Counted from the stretch's first letter, positions 33,885 to 43,453 are shown. The stretch: 64,000 nucleotides of DNA from Ferrimonas sp048263965 (GCF_048263965.1 NZ_JBLXDO010000016.1:1-64000), one strand, 5' to 3'. Made by a program: numbers and translations. The notes: a model not told the origin generated them from the letters alone.

Positions 33885-34838
33885 TTAGACCCGGTTTTTC
33901 GGGTTGCCCGCCAGAAACGCCTGCAGATTGTCGGCGGCGATCTGCATCAGCCGCATCCTGGCCTCGCGGGTGGCCCAGGCGTTGTGGGGGGTGATGCTGC
34001 AATTGGGAGCGGTGAGCAGGGGATTATCCGCCTGTGGCGGTTCACTGGAGAGCACATCCAGGCCGGCGCCCCCCAGGTGGCCCCGAACCAGGGCCTGGGC
34101 CAGGGCATCCTCATCCACCAGGGGGCCACGGGCGGTGTTAACCAACAGAGCGCCCGGCTTCATCAATGCCAGAGTACGGTCGTTGATCATCCTCTGGTTG
34201 TCGGCGGTCAGGGGGCAATGAAGGCTGACCACATCCGCCTCCTGCAGCAACTGCTCCAGAGGCAGCCAGCGTCGCCCCTCGGGCAGATCGTGTTTTTGTG
34301 TGGCACTGGTGACCACCACCTTCATGCCGAACCCTTCGCCCATGGCCGCCAGACGCCGGGCGATCTCTCCATAGCCCACCAGCCCCAGGGTCTTCCCCTC
34401 GAGGGCGATCAGCGGCCCGTCATAGAAGCAGAAGTCGGCACTGTCACTCCAGCGCCCCTGCGCCACCTGCTGGTGGTGGTGCGCCACCCGGCTGGCATGA
34501 TGGAGTATGTGGGCCATGGCCATCTGAGCCACGGAACCGGGTCCATAGGCGGGCACATTGGTGACGGTGATCCCCAGGCTGCGGGCGGCGTCCAGATCCA
34601 CCACATTGACACCGGTGGCCAGCACGCCGATGTACTTAAGATCCGGCAGTCTGGCCAGGGTTTCGCCGGTCAGGGGGGTCTTGTTGGTCAACAGCAGGGG
34701 CACGCCGGCGGCACGCGTCAGGATGTCGGCGTCGTCGGTTCTGTCATACACCCGGCACTGGGCCAGACACTCCATGGGCTGCCAATCGATATCGCCAGGG
34801 TTGAGGGTATAACCGTCCAGGACCACCAGTTGTTTCAT
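33885..34838 (-). CDS. D-2-hydroxyacid dehydrogenase
   Basis: NAD-dependent dehydrogenase of 317 residues. Rossmann motif LGLVGYGEIARRLAAMGEGFGMKV (about 148-171), catalytic Arg in NTARGPLVDE (about 234-243), Glu in LDVLSSEPP, and catalytic His in ITPHNAWAT. It fits the glycerate/hydroxypyruvate reductase group (HprA type), but substrate cannot be fixed from sequence. The ATG at 34838 follows GGAGAGCAGCG; the frame is open 18 codons further but without family sequence. A structured region lies between this gene and DUF2157. Confidence 0.9.
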   Translation of the reverse strand: MKQLVVLDGYTLNPGDIDWQPMECLAQCRVYDRTDDADILTRAAGVPLLLTNKTPLTGETLARLPDLKYIGVLATGVNVVDLDAARSLGITVTNVPAYGPGSVAQMAMAHILHHASRVAHHHQQVAQGRWSDSADFCFYDGPLIALEGKTLGLVGYGEIARRLAAMGEGFGMKVVVTSATQKHDLPEGRRWLPLEQLLQEADVVSLHCPLTADNQRMINDRTLALMKPGALLVNTARGPLVDEDALAQALVRGHLGGAGLDVLSSEPPQADNPLLTAPNCSITPHNAWATREARMRLMQIAADNLQAFLAGNPKNRV

Positions 34839-34904
34839 CGCTGCTCTCCGCTTGTCACCAGGGCGTGTTGCCACTACAGAGTCATTAGACACGGGAAGGC
34901 CCTA

Positions 34905-35004
34905 AATACGCAAATGCCCTCCGATGGTGCGCGGAGGGCATGGGGTCTCCCGAAGGAGAGATCGTGCAGGAGATGATGAGAGAGGGTCGCTTTCGGCTGA
35001 CCCA
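34905..35004 (-). ncRNA. Candidate Fur-controlled small RNA or dehydrogenase leader
   Basis: Three hairpins occur in a row on the minus strand: GGGTC/GACCC with an internal GC-CGAAA-GC (35003-34984), TCTCC-TTCG-GGAGA (34959-34946) with a UUCG tetraloop, and a perfect 10-bp ATGCCCTCCG/CGGAGGGCAT stem (34941-34914) followed by a T-rich but interrupted tract. Between the first two is a pyrimidine-rich, unpaired segment complementary to ribosome sites. A promoter overlapping a Fur-type box lies directly upstream. It may be a free sRNA of about 100 bases or the 5' leader of the dehydrogenase gene. Confidence 0.4.
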
Positions 35005-35010
35005 CAACCT

Positions 35011-35047
35011 ACTCTACACCAAATTTGAGATAATGCAAATAATTCGC
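35011..35047 (-). promoter_or_regulatory. Promoter with overlapping Fur-type box
   Basis: On the minus strand -35 TTGCAT (35033-35038) and -10 TAGAGT (35011-35016) have a 16-base spacer. On the plus strand GATAATGCAAATAATTCGC (35029-35047) matches the 19-base Fur consensus at 14 positions and covers the -35. Fur-Fe2+ would be expected to block it. Confidence 0.45.
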
Positions 35048-35049
35048 AT

Positions 35050-36084
35050 TTACAATTTTCCGTTATTGTCCCGCTGTCTGGACCAGATCCGCTCTGCCTG
35101 GGTGCCCAGCAACCAGAAGCCCAGTCCGGCGATGGCAAACAGCACCCCTTTATGCAGGCTGTCCCACAGCTGTTCGAAGTAGCGACTGTAGAGGTGGAGA
35201 ATCAGGAACAACAAGCCGTATAGACGCAGGGGCGGTAGCGACCAGCGGATGCCGGCCCAGATGGCGGCCAGGCAGACCAGCATGGCCCCCAGGGCCCAGG
35301 GCCAGAGCTGCCACTGGGGCACCTCGGCCCAATGATCCCAGTTGCCGTGATTGCCGAAGATGGAGACCAGCCACAGGAACCCCAGGCCGCTGAGCCAGCC
35401 AAAGTGTCGGGTCAGCGGCGCCAGCTGAGGCAGCCGCTTCGCCATCCCCTGCCCCGCCAGGGCAATCAGCCCACCGAGCAGGGCCAGGCGCAGTGGCAGG
35501 TTCATCCCAAACCACAGCCCCTCCCAACCGGCCACCTCGGCACTGTGCACACAGAGCCACAGCATCAGGCTGAGCAGGGCGATGCCCCAGATCAGCAGGG
35601 AGCGCAGCAGCAACCCCATCAACAGGTAAAGCCCGGTGGCAGCCAGCAGGTACCAGCGCCAGCTGTCGTTGTCCGGCTGCAGATAGTCACCCAGGTAGGC
35701 CAGGGCACCGGAGAAGGCCAACACCGACCCCAGAAACAGAGCCTCCACCTGGTAGGGCCTGGCTCCGTCCCCCCGGCGCCACAGCCCCACCGCCAGCAGG
35801 CCGATCCCCAGCAGGGTCAGGGCCAGAGCCCTGGCCAGCACCGGGGCATTGAACATGGCGGCGATCCAGTCAATCACCCTCTGGTCCACCAGCACGCTGG
35901 CCACCGCCAGCACCAGCGAGGCCACCGCCACATAGAAGCTGTACCTGGCCAGCTTCAGCCAGTCAAAGCGGCGCTCCTCCAGTCCCTGCGCCAGGCGCTG
36001 CACCTGCTCAGGGGTCAACTCTCCCTGCTGCTGCCAGCCCTGCAGCGCCCGGCGTATGGCTTCGGCTTCCTTGCGACTCCACAT
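35050..36084 (-). CDS. DUF2157 polytopic membrane protein
   Basis: A 344-residue inner-membrane protein. The first 60 residues are soluble and helical (MWSRKEAEAIRRALQGWQQQGELTPEQVQRL), the usual DUF2157 N terminus; about 8-9 membrane helices follow from residue 45 on, rich in Trp and Leu. Function unknown. Last gene of the leftward operon amgK-murU-djlA-DUF2157, four bases after djlA. Confidence 0.8.
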   Translation of the reverse strand: MWSRKEAEAIRRALQGWQQQGELTPEQVQRLAQGLEERRFDWLKLARYSFYVAVASLVLAVASVLVDQRVIDWIAAMFNAPVLARALALTLLGIGLLAVGLWRRGDGARPYQVEALFLGSVLAFSGALAYLGDYLQPDNDSWRWYLLAATGLYLLMGLLLRSLLIWGIALLSLMLWLCVHSAEVAGWEGLWFGMNLPLRLALLGGLIALAGQGMAKRLPQLAPLTRHFGWLSGLGFLWLVSIFGNHGNWDHWAEVPQWQLWPWALGAMLVCLAAIWAGIRWSLPPLRLYGLLFLILHLYSRYFEQLWDSLHKGVLFAIAGLGFWLLGTQAERIWSRQRDNNGKL

Positions 36085-36088
36085 GGGA

Positions 36089-36850
36089 TCACCTCATCTG
36101 TCGTTCCTGGCGGACCCGCTCCCAGGCCGCCTGAATATCCTGGCTCTTCTGCCTGGCGAGGGCCATCATCTCATCGGGCAGACCCTGACTGGCCAGCTTG
36201 TCCGGATGGTGTTGCGCCATCAGCTTGCGATAGGCCCGCTTGATGGTGCGCTCATCGTCCGAGGCCTTCACCCCAAGCACCTTGTAGGCATCCTCCAGAC
36301 TGGGCCCCTGGGCCCCACTGCTGTGGTAGTGGCGGCCCCCCTTGATCATGGAGATGATCTGCGCCAGCTCCTCCTGGCTGAAGCCCAACTGGTTGGCTAT
36401 CTCCGCCAGAATCGCCTGCTCGCGATCGTCGATGCTGCCATCGGAGAGGGCGATCTGAATCTGGATCTCCAGGAACATCCGCGCCAGGTCGCGACGAAAC
36501 GCCATCACCAGCTTCAGCTGTTTCAAGCGCTCGCGCAGAGGATAGTCGGAGGACTTTCCTTCACGGAACGCCTCCTGGGCGGCCCGGCGGGCCTCACCGG
36601 ACAGACGCAGCTGATCCATCACCGCCGAGGCCAGGGCGATGTCCGCCGAAGTCACCTGGCCCGAGGCCTTGGCCACGTGGCCCATCACCGCGAAGGTGGT
36701 GTGGAAGAACAGGTTCTGCCGGGGACCGGCTTTCGGGGTGCGACGCTTGTCCACCAGGATGTGGCCCAGCCAGGCCCCGAGGATCATCCCCGCGAAGCGG
36801 CCGAAGAAAAAGCCCAGGAGTGCGCCGAACACCTTACCCCATATTTGCAT
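36089..36850 (-). CDS. djlA: DnaJ-like membrane co-chaperone DjlA
   Basis: Membrane-anchored J-domain protein of 253 residues. One N-terminal helix with glycine spacing (VFGALLGFFFGRFAGMILGAWLGH), a TerB-like helical domain (about 55-165), and a C-terminal J domain (about 185-250) with AYRKLMAQHHPDKLAS; the HPD needed to stimulate DnaK ATPase is present. The start overlaps the end of murU by 17 bases. E. coli DjlA affects capsule signalling through Rcs. Confidence 0.93.
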   Translation of the reverse strand: MQIWGKVFGALLGFFFGRFAGMILGAWLGHILVDKRRTPKAGPRQNLFFHTTFAVMGHVAKASGQVTSADIALASAVMDQLRLSGEARRAAQEAFREGKSSDYPLRERLKQLKLVMAFRRDLARMFLEIQIQIALSDGSIDDREQAILAEIANQLGFSQEELAQIISMIKGGRHYHSSGAQGPSLEDAYKVLGVKASDDERTIKRAYRKLMAQHHPDKLASQGLPDEMMALARQKSQDIQAAWERVRQERQMR

Positions 36851-37505
36851 TAAGTCTTTGCTCCAGTTCGATTAATCTTTGCTCTGTGCCCACATCGCAC
36901 CAGTGCCCCTCCAGGGCGGAGCCCCCCACCCTGCCTTGCGCCATCGCCTCTCTGAGCAGAGGCGCCAGGGGAAAGCGTCCCGGCGTGCAGCGGGCGAACA
37001 GCTCAGGACGGTAGAGGCCGATGCCGCTGAAGGTGAGTTTCTGCTCCCCCTGTGCCTGCACCCGTCCACCACTCAGGGCGAAATCCCCCTGGGGATTGTG
37101 AGCAGGATTGGCCACCAGCCACAGGTGAGCCAGGTCCTGTTGTCCCAGCTGAGGCAGCGAACCGAAGGGCAGCTCACAGTAGACATCCCCATTGACCACC
37201 AGGAAAGGATCGGGTCCCAGCCAGGAGAGGGCCCGCTGGATGCCGCCCCCGGTCTCCAGGGCCTGGGTTTCATGCTGGTAGTGGATGGCGAGGCCAAAGC
37301 GGCGGCCATCCCCCAGAGTTTCGGGAAACTGCTCCCCAAGCCAGGCGGTGTTGATCAGCACCTCACGAAAACCCGCCTGGACCAGGCGCTCCAGATGATG
37401 TTCGATCATCGGTCGCCCCTGCAGGGGCAGCAGCGGCTTGGGGGTGGTGTCGGTCAATGGTCGCATCCGCTCGCCGCGGCCGGCAGCCAGAATCATCGCC
37501 TTCAT
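36834..37505 (-). CDS. murU: N-acetylmuramate alpha-1-phosphate uridylyltransferase
   Basis: Converts MurNAc-1-phosphate and UTP to UDP-MurNAc in the cell wall recycling route that bypasses de novo MurA. A 223-residue nucleotidyltransferase with MKAMILAAGRGERMRPLT (nucleotide-binding loop), KPLLPLQGRPMIEHHLERL and LVVNGDVYCEL. Its ATG overlaps the amgK stop by four bases, the same pairing as in Pseudomonas. The neighbour AmgK supplies its substrate, which makes this assignment stronger than a generic sugar nucleotidyltransferase. Confidence 0.9.
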   Translation of the reverse strand: MKAMILAAGRGERMRPLTDTTPKPLLPLQGRPMIEHHLERLVQAGFREVLINTAWLGEQFPETLGDGRRFGLAIHYQHETQALETGGGIQRALSWLGPDPFLVVNGDVYCELPFGSLPQLGQQDLAHLWLVANPAHNPQGDFALSGGRVQAQGEQKLTFSGIGLYRPELFARCTPGRFPLAPLLREAMAQGRVGGSALEGHWCDVGTEQRLIELEQRLNANMG

Positions 37506-38497
37506 CGCCCCGCCTCCAGTTGCTGACGCCAGTCAAGGGCCGCCCTGGCCAGCTCGCCGGTCTCCGGATAGAGCTCGGCCGCCTCGATGACGTACTCCAG
37601 GACCCTGGGCAGATCTTCCAGGTAGTGGTGCTTACCGTCCCTGTGGCTGAGCCGGGCGAAAATCCCCAGCACCTTGAGGTGACGCTGCAGGCCGGTGAGG
37701 TGATACCAGCGCAGGAAGCGGTCCCAGGCGGTGTTGTCCGGGATGATGCCCTGTTGCTTAAGGGTTTGGAAATGACTGCGCAGCAGAGGCTCCAGCTGTG
37801 TCCAGGGCCACTTGACGTAGCAATCCTTCAGCAGGGACACCGGGTCATAGGTCACCGGCCCCAGCAGGGCCCCCTGATAATCGATGAGTGCCAGAGCGTC
37901 GCCGGTCACCATCAGGTTGCGACAGTGGAAATCCCGGTGCACCCCCACCTGGGGCTGCTCAAGGGCATTGGCCACCAGAAGCTCACACAGGGGCGCCCAC
38001 CAAGGGGTCATCTGCTGAGGATCTCTGCCCAGGTGCACCTGGATGAACCACTGTGGCAGCAGCGCCAGCTCCTGACTTAGGAAGGCGGCATCATAGGCAG
38101 GCAGAGGCTGGCCGCCTCGCTCGGTCACCGACGCGATGGCTGGTAGCAGGGCCAGGGCGCGGCCATACCACAGGGGCAACTGCCCAGGAGTCAGGTGGCC
38201 CTGAAGGTGACTGTCGCCCAGATCACTCTGGCACATGAACCCCAGCTCCAGGCTGGCGTGAATCACCCTGGGGACCGGCAAACCCACCTGCTGATAGGCC
38301 CGGGTCATCGCCAGGAAAGGGGCGCTGTCCTCCAGCTCCGGCGGTGCGTCCACGGCGATGTAGCTGCTTCCCTCATGGAAGAAGCGGAAATAGCGCCTGT
38401 GACTGGCGTCGCCGAAGATCAGCACCAGCCCCTCGACAGGGGAGGTAAACTCCCGGTTTAACCATTGCTGCAGCGCTGCCTGACGGCTGTCGCTCAT
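37502..38497 (-). CDS. amgK: N-acetylmuramate/N-acetylglucosamine kinase AmgK
   Basis: Phosphorylates MurNAc at the anomeric carbon in peptidoglycan recycling. A 331-residue APH-type kinase: FGDASHRRYFRF N-lobe, catalytic loop VGVHRDFHCRNLMV and metal-binding LALIDYQGALLG. The ATG at 38497 follows GGAGGAGAGAG; an in-frame ATG five codons earlier overlaps this site. First gene of the leftward operon, divergent from lptD, an arrangement common in gammaproteobacteria and pseudomonads. Confidence 0.9.
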   Translation of the reverse strand: MSDSRQAALQQWLNREFTSPVEGLVLIFGDASHRRYFRFFHEGSSYIAVDAPPELEDSAPFLAMTRAYQQVGLPVPRVIHASLELGFMCQSDLGDSHLQGHLTPGQLPLWYGRALALLPAIASVTERGGQPLPAYDAAFLSQELALLPQWFIQVHLGRDPQQMTPWWAPLCELLVANALEQPQVGVHRDFHCRNLMVTGDALALIDYQGALLGPVTYDPVSLLKDCYVKWPWTQLEPLLRSHFQTLKQQGIIPDNTAWDRFLRWYHLTGLQRHLKVLGIFARLSHRDGKHHYLEDLPRVLEYVIEAAELYPETGELARAALDWRQQLEAGR

Positions 38498-38775
38498 CTC
38501 TCTCCTCCGCATAGCCCAAACGGAAAAATTGCTTTATCATACGTCTTTTGCGCCAGCGAAAAATGGTTTTGTTCGGCGCGTTGAAAATTAGGCTCTCAGA
38601 CCGAATCGAGTCCGTCTCTGTTCACCAGGGGTCACACCACCGATGATGGGGTCAACGGACACGCCACAAGCCGGACCATAACCGGCGCAGGCACCACTCA
38701 TTGGGGAACGGTGACGGCAGCGGTCGCGGCGGCAATCATCCGCCCGGCGACCGTGAACAATCCAAAAGGATAATA

Positions 38776-41097
38776 ATGCGTTTTCAACTCGCCTTAGCGT
38801 GCTGCTGCCTGCCTTTTGCCGCCTGGAGCCAGGAGGGACAGGTGGTGGTGCCGGACAACCAGTGTACCATCAAGCTTCCTGTGCCTCTGATGGTGGATCC
38901 CAATGCGCCCCTGTCGAAAGACGCCTCCAAGGACCCTGTGACCGTGCGGGCAGACCGCAGCGAAGCGATCGCCGGCGAGGCAGCCCGCTTCCAGGGTGAC
39001 GTCAAGCTGGTGCAGGGCAACCGTGCCATCACCGCCGACAGTGCCGAGGTGCGCCAGCAGGAGCAGAAGGTACTGGCCAAGGGCAATCTGGTCTATCAGG
39101 ATCCCACCATCACCATCACCGCCGACGACCTCGACGCGGACATGACCCAGTACAGTGCCACCCTCAATCAGGCGCAATACTGGCTGCATGGCCAGCAGGT
39201 GCATGGCGATGCCGGCCAGCTGGAGATCACCAATGAGAACGATCTGGTCCTCCGGGGCGGCAGCTTCACCACCTGTCCCGCCGAGGTGCCGGACTGGGAG
39301 TTGAAGGCGGAGAAGATCGTCATCGACACCAGCGAGGAGTGGGGCCACATCTACAGTGCCCAGGTACGCCTGTTCGACACCCCGGTGTTCTATGTGCCCT
39401 ATATGACGGTCCCGGTCTCAGACAAGCGCAAGACCGGTTTCCTGTTCCCGGCCATCAGCACCAGCACCAAGAACGGCGTGGATATCACCACCCCCTTCTA
39501 CTGGAACATCGCCCCCAACTACGACCTGACCCTGACCCCGCAGTTTATGAGCTCAAGGGGACTGTGGCTGGGGACCGAGGGGCGCTACCTGCATGAGAAC
39601 AACTACGGCCTGGTCAATCTGGAGTACATCGGCAACGATCGTCTGGACAGCCTCAAGGGCAGCCCCAGCCGCTGGGCCTACTCCTGGGAACACTCCGCCC
39701 GCCTGGACAACGGCTGGCGTCTGCACGCCGACATCGCCGACATCAGCGATGACAACTACTTCAATGATTTCGACTCCGCCATCAGCACCAGCACCGACAA
39801 CCAGCTGAGCCGGGTGGGCGAAGCGGCCTATTTCCAACGTGACTGGAACTTTGCCGTCAAGGTTCAGGACATCAAAGTACTGGGTGAAGAGGACGCCCCC
39901 TTCCAGGTGCTGCCTCAGTTGAGCTTCCAGTACCACAGACCCGAAGTCTCCAGCGGCCTGGATTTCGCCTTCGATACCGAGTTGACCCACTTCGCCAGTC
40001 AGGGCAGCAACCAGCTGGAAGCGATTCGCTGGCATATGGAACCGACCCTGAGTCTGCCCTATCAGACACCTGCGGCCAGCCTGCTGGGTGAGGTCAAACT
40101 GATGCAGACCTTCTATCAGCAGGATGTGCCCACAGGCACCACGGACCCCCTGGAGCAGAACCTGGATGACTTCGTCAGCCGAACCCTGCCCCAGCTGCGC
40201 CTGCATGGCCAGATCAACCTGGAGCGGCAGTTGAGCTTCCAGGGCCAGCCGTTCCGTCAGACCCTGGAGCCCCAGGCTCAGTACCTCTATATCCCCCATG
40301 AGGATCAGAGTGACATCGGCGTCTACGACACCGCCCTGCTGCAGGATGACTACTCAGGCCTGTTCCGCGATCGCCGCTTCTCCGGCCTGGATCGCATCGC
40401 CGACGCCAACCAGCTGACCCTGGGTGTGGCCACCCGGGTATACGACGACAGCAACAACGAGAAGCTGCGTTTCGCCCTGGGCCAGATCTTCTATCTGTCC
40501 GACAGTGATGTGAGCCTGCCGGACCAGTCCAACCAGATTCAGCAGTCCAGCTCGGCCCTGGCGATGGAGCTGGATATGCAGGCCGCCAAGAACTGGTTCC
40601 TGGCCGGCTCCCTGCAGCTGGACACCAACTCAAATACCACCAACAAGTCGGAACTGACCCTGGATTACCGTCCGGGGCGGGACAAGCTGCTGCAGCTGTC
40701 CCACCGTTACGTGCCGGAACTGGCCATCGACGCCGACACCGGCGAGTCGGTGGACATCAACCAGTTCGGCATGCGGGCCACCTGGCCCATCGCCGACAAC
40801 ACCTACCTGGTGGGGAACTACTACTACGATGCCAACCTCAACCGTTCGGTGGAGACCTTTGCCGGCATCCAGTGGGAATCCTGCTGCTGGGCCATTCGCC
40901 TCAGCTACGATCGCCACCTGAACACCAACTACACCGACAGCGGCTTTACCAACATCAGCCAGCGTAACGACTTCGACACCAGCTGGTCCCTGACCTTCGA
41001 GCTGAAGGGTCTGGGATCCTCAGGCCCGCTGGGGGTCAGCGACATGCTGGATGAGGGCTTGTTCAACTACCGCCGCCCCTACTACCTCAGAAACTGA
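38776..41097 (+). CDS. lptD: LPS assembly outer-membrane protein LptD
   Basis: With LptE, inserts LPS into the outer leaflet of the outer membrane. 773 residues from the ATG at 38776 (after AAAGGATAATA), with signal peptide MRFQLALACCCLPFAAWS, an OstA jellyroll (about 55-200) and a C-terminal beta barrel ending in aromatic-rich NYRRPYYLRN. The four disulfide cysteines are present: Cys30, Cys167 and Cys703-Cys704. The open frame extends 25 codons upstream but those encode no signal sequence. First gene of lptD-surA-pdxA-rsmA-apaG-apaH. Confidence 0.96.
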   Translation: MRFQLALACCCLPFAAWSQEGQVVVPDNQCTIKLPVPLMVDPNAPLSKDASKDPVTVRADRSEAIAGEAARFQGDVKLVQGNRAITADSAEVRQQEQKVLAKGNLVYQDPTITITADDLDADMTQYSATLNQAQYWLHGQQVHGDAGQLEITNENDLVLRGGSFTTCPAEVPDWELKAEKIVIDTSEEWGHIYSAQVRLFDTPVFYVPYMTVPVSDKRKTGFLFPAISTSTKNGVDITTPFYWNIAPNYDLTLTPQFMSSRGLWLGTEGRYLHENNYGLVNLEYIGNDRLDSLKGSPSRWAYSWEHSARLDNGWRLHADIADISDDNYFNDFDSAISTSTDNQLSRVGEAAYFQRDWNFAVKVQDIKVLGEEDAPFQVLPQLSFQYHRPEVSSGLDFAFDTELTHFASQGSNQLEAIRWHMEPTLSLPYQTPAASLLGEVKLMQTFYQQDVPTGTTDPLEQNLDDFVSRTLPQLRLHGQINLERQLSFQGQPFRQTLEPQAQYLYIPHEDQSDIGVYDTALLQDDYSGLFRDRRFSGLDRIADANQLTLGVATRVYDDSNNEKLRFALGQIFYLSDSDVSLPDQSNQIQQSSSALAMELDMQAAKNWFLAGSLQLDTNSNTTNKSELTLDYRPGRDKLLQLSHRYVPELAIDADTGESVDINQFGMRATWPIADNTYLVGNYYYDANLNRSVETFAGIQWESCCWAIRLSYDRHLNTNYTDSGFTNISQRNDFDTSWSLTFELKGLGSSGPLGVSDMLDEGLFNYRRPYYLRN

Positions 41098-41180
41098 GGA
41101 AACAAATGTGTTACAGTGCAGGAACCGTCGCCGAGCCTGACGCTCTAAGCGATAACTGCACCATAGAAATGGATTAGAGG

Positions 41181-42470
41181 ATGAAGGTTCGCAATATTCT
41201 TTTTGGCGCTGTGGCTTCCCTGGCCATGGCCGGCTCCCTGATGGCACAGCCTCAGACCCTCGACCGGGTAGCGGTGCTGGTAAACAACGGCATCATCTTG
41301 CAGAGCGAGATCGATGACCGCATCGCCAACATCAAACGTGGCGCCCTGCGCTCCGGACAGTCTCTGCCGTCGGATGCCGCCCTGCGCACCCAGGTGGTTG
41401 ACCGTCTGATTAACGAAAGCCTGCAGCTGCAGATGGCCGAACGTATGGGCCTGGTGATCAGCGACATCCAGCTGGACCAGACCCTGGAGAACATGGCCCA
41501 GGAACAGGGCCAGACCCTGGAGCAGCTGAAGAGCGACGTGGAAGCCTCCGGCGACAACTACGCCCAGTACCGTGAGCAGGTTCGCCGCGAGATCACCCTG
41601 GGTCAGGTTCAGCGCTTCCAGGTTCAGCGCCGGGTCCAGATCTCCCCCCAGGAGATCGACACCCTGGTGAAGATGATTGAGGAGCAGGGTCTGCAGGACG
41701 CCGAGTTCCACGTTGGCCACATCCTGATCGAGGTGCGCGACAACGACACCAAGACGGTGGAAGAGGCCCGTGGCCGCGCCGAAAAGGTGATGGGGCTGCT
41801 GAACGATGGCGCAAACTTCGCCAAGACCGCCATCGCCGCCTCTGCCGGTCCCAAGGCCCTGGAAGGGGGTGACTGGGGCTGGATGAACATCAACGAGATG
41901 CCTACCCTGTTTGCCGAACTGGTCAAGGGCGCCAAGCCCGGTGACATCATCGGTCCGGTAAAGAGTGGCGCCGGTTTCCACATCGTTAAGATCCAGGAGA
42001 CCCGCGGTCAGCAGCTGCAGGAAGTGGAAGAGGTTCGTGCCCGCCACATCCTGCTGAGGCCCTCTCCCATCCTCAGCGAAGATATGGCCAAGCAGATGCT
42101 GGACAACTTCTTGGTTGAGGTGGAGAAGGGTGAAGCTGACTTCGCCGACCTGGCCAAGGAGCACTCCGAGGATCCCGGCAGCGCCCTGAAGGGTGGTGAC
42201 CTGGGCTGGTCCGATCCGGAGATCTATGTGCCGGCATTCAAGAACGCCCTGGCCAAGCTGAGCAAGGGCGAATACAGCAAACCGTTCCGCTCCACCCACG
42301 GCTGGCACGTGGTGCAGTTGACCGACCGCCGCACCACAGACACCACGGATAAGATGAACACCGACCGCGCCTACCAGCTGCTGTTCCGCCGTAAGTTCAA
42401 TGAGCAGGCGGCGGCTTGGTCTCAGGAGATGCGCGCCAAGGCCTACATCGAGATGGTGGAAGCCAAATGA
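41181..42470 (+). CDS. surA: Periplasmic chaperone and peptidyl-prolyl isomerase SurA
   Basis: Escorts outer-membrane proteins, including LptD, to the BAM complex. 429 residues with signal peptide (cleaved near LMAQPQ), N-terminal chaperone domain (about 22-165) and two parvulin domains (about 173-275 and 283-385) each with the ...HILI/HILL ... GGDLGW pattern, then a C-terminal helix. Overlaps pdxA by four bases (ATGA). Confidence 0.96.
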   Translation: MKVRNILFGAVASLAMAGSLMAQPQTLDRVAVLVNNGIILQSEIDDRIANIKRGALRSGQSLPSDAALRTQVVDRLINESLQLQMAERMGLVISDIQLDQTLENMAQEQGQTLEQLKSDVEASGDNYAQYREQVRREITLGQVQRFQVQRRVQISPQEIDTLVKMIEEQGLQDAEFHVGHILIEVRDNDTKTVEEARGRAEKVMGLLNDGANFAKTAIAASAGPKALEGGDWGWMNINEMPTLFAELVKGAKPGDIIGPVKSGAGFHIVKIQETRGQQLQEVEEVRARHILLRPSPILSEDMAKQMLDNFLVEVEKGEADFADLAKEHSEDPGSALKGGDLGWSDPEIYVPAFKNALAKLSKGEYSKPFRSTHGWHVVQLTDRRTTDTTDKMNTDRAYQLLFRRKFNEQAAAWSQEMRAKAYIEMVEAK

Positions 42471-43453
42471 CGGTCCGTATCGCGGTAACACCAGGAGAGC
42501 CGGCTGGCGTCGGCCCCGATCTGGTGGTGATGCTGGCCCAGCAGGGCTGGCCTGTTGAGCTGGTGGTCTGCGCCGATCCTCAGCTGATCACCGACCGCGC
42601 CAAGATGCTGGGGTTGCCCATCAAACTGCAACCCTATCAGCCCGGCAAGGAGCCACAGCCTCAGGAAGCGGGCACCCTGACCATCGCGCCCTTCTCTCTG
42701 GACGCCCCGGTGGTGTGCGGCGAACTCAATGACGCCAACAGCGCCTACGTGGTGGAGACCCTCAAGTTCTCCAGCGAGAAGAACATCAGCGGCGATTTCG
42801 CCGCCGTGGTGACCGGTCCCGTGCACAAGGGGATCATCAACCAGGCGGGGATCCCCTTCTCCGGCCACACCGAGTACTTTGCTCAGCAGGCCGGCTGCCA
42901 GGATGTGGTGATGGTGCTGGCCACCGAAGGCCTTCAGGTGGCCCTGGTGACCACCCATATCCCCCTGGCCTATGTCTCCAAGGCGATCACCCCGCAGCGA
43001 CTGGAACAGATCATCCGCATCCTCAACCGGGACCTGCAGGACAAGTTCGGCCTGGAGAAGCCACGTATCCTGGTGTGTGGCCTCAACCCCCACGCCGGCG
43101 AAGGTGGCCACCTGGGCAAGGAGGAGATCGAGGTGATCGAGCCCACCCTGAGCCACCTGCGCGCCGAAGGGATGGACCTCACCGGCCCTCTGCCGGCGGA
43201 CACCCTGTTCCAGCCCAAGTATCTGGACAACTGTGATGTGGTGCTGGCGATGTACCACGATCAGGGGCTGCCGGTGCTAAAATACAAGGGGTTCGGCAAG
43301 TCCCTCAACATTACTCTGGGACTGCCCTTCATCCGCACTTCAGTGGACCATGGCACTGCCCTGGACCTGGCTGGCTCCGGCCAGGCGGATCCCGGCAGCT
43401 TCCTGGTCGCCCTAAACAAAGCTATTGAACTGACAAGTAAACAGAATAGATGA
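42467..43453 (+). CDS. pdxA: 4-hydroxythreonine-4-phosphate dehydrogenase
   Basis: NAD-dependent enzyme of pyridoxal phosphate synthesis, 328 residues. Family sequence: VRIAVTPGEPAGVGPDL at the start, PVHKGIINQAGIPFSGHTEY, CGLNPHAGEGGHLG with metal-binding His, and AMYHDQGLPVLKYKGFG. The start codon overlaps the surA stop and its own stop overlaps rsmA, so this stretch is translationally coupled. Confidence 0.97.
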   Translation: MTVRIAVTPGEPAGVGPDLVVMLAQQGWPVELVVCADPQLITDRAKMLGLPIKLQPYQPGKEPQPQEAGTLTIAPFSLDAPVVCGELNDANSAYVVETLKFSSEKNISGDFAAVVTGPVHKGIINQAGIPFSGHTEYFAQQAGCQDVVMVLATEGLQVALVTTHIPLAYVSKAITPQRLEQIIRILNRDLQDKFGLEKPRILVCGLNPHAGEGGHLGKEEIEVIEPTLSHLRAEGMDLTGPLPADTLFQPKYLDNCDVVLAMYHDQGLPVLKYKGFGKSLNITLGLPFIRTSVDHGTALDLAGSGQADPGSFLVALNKAIELTSKQNR

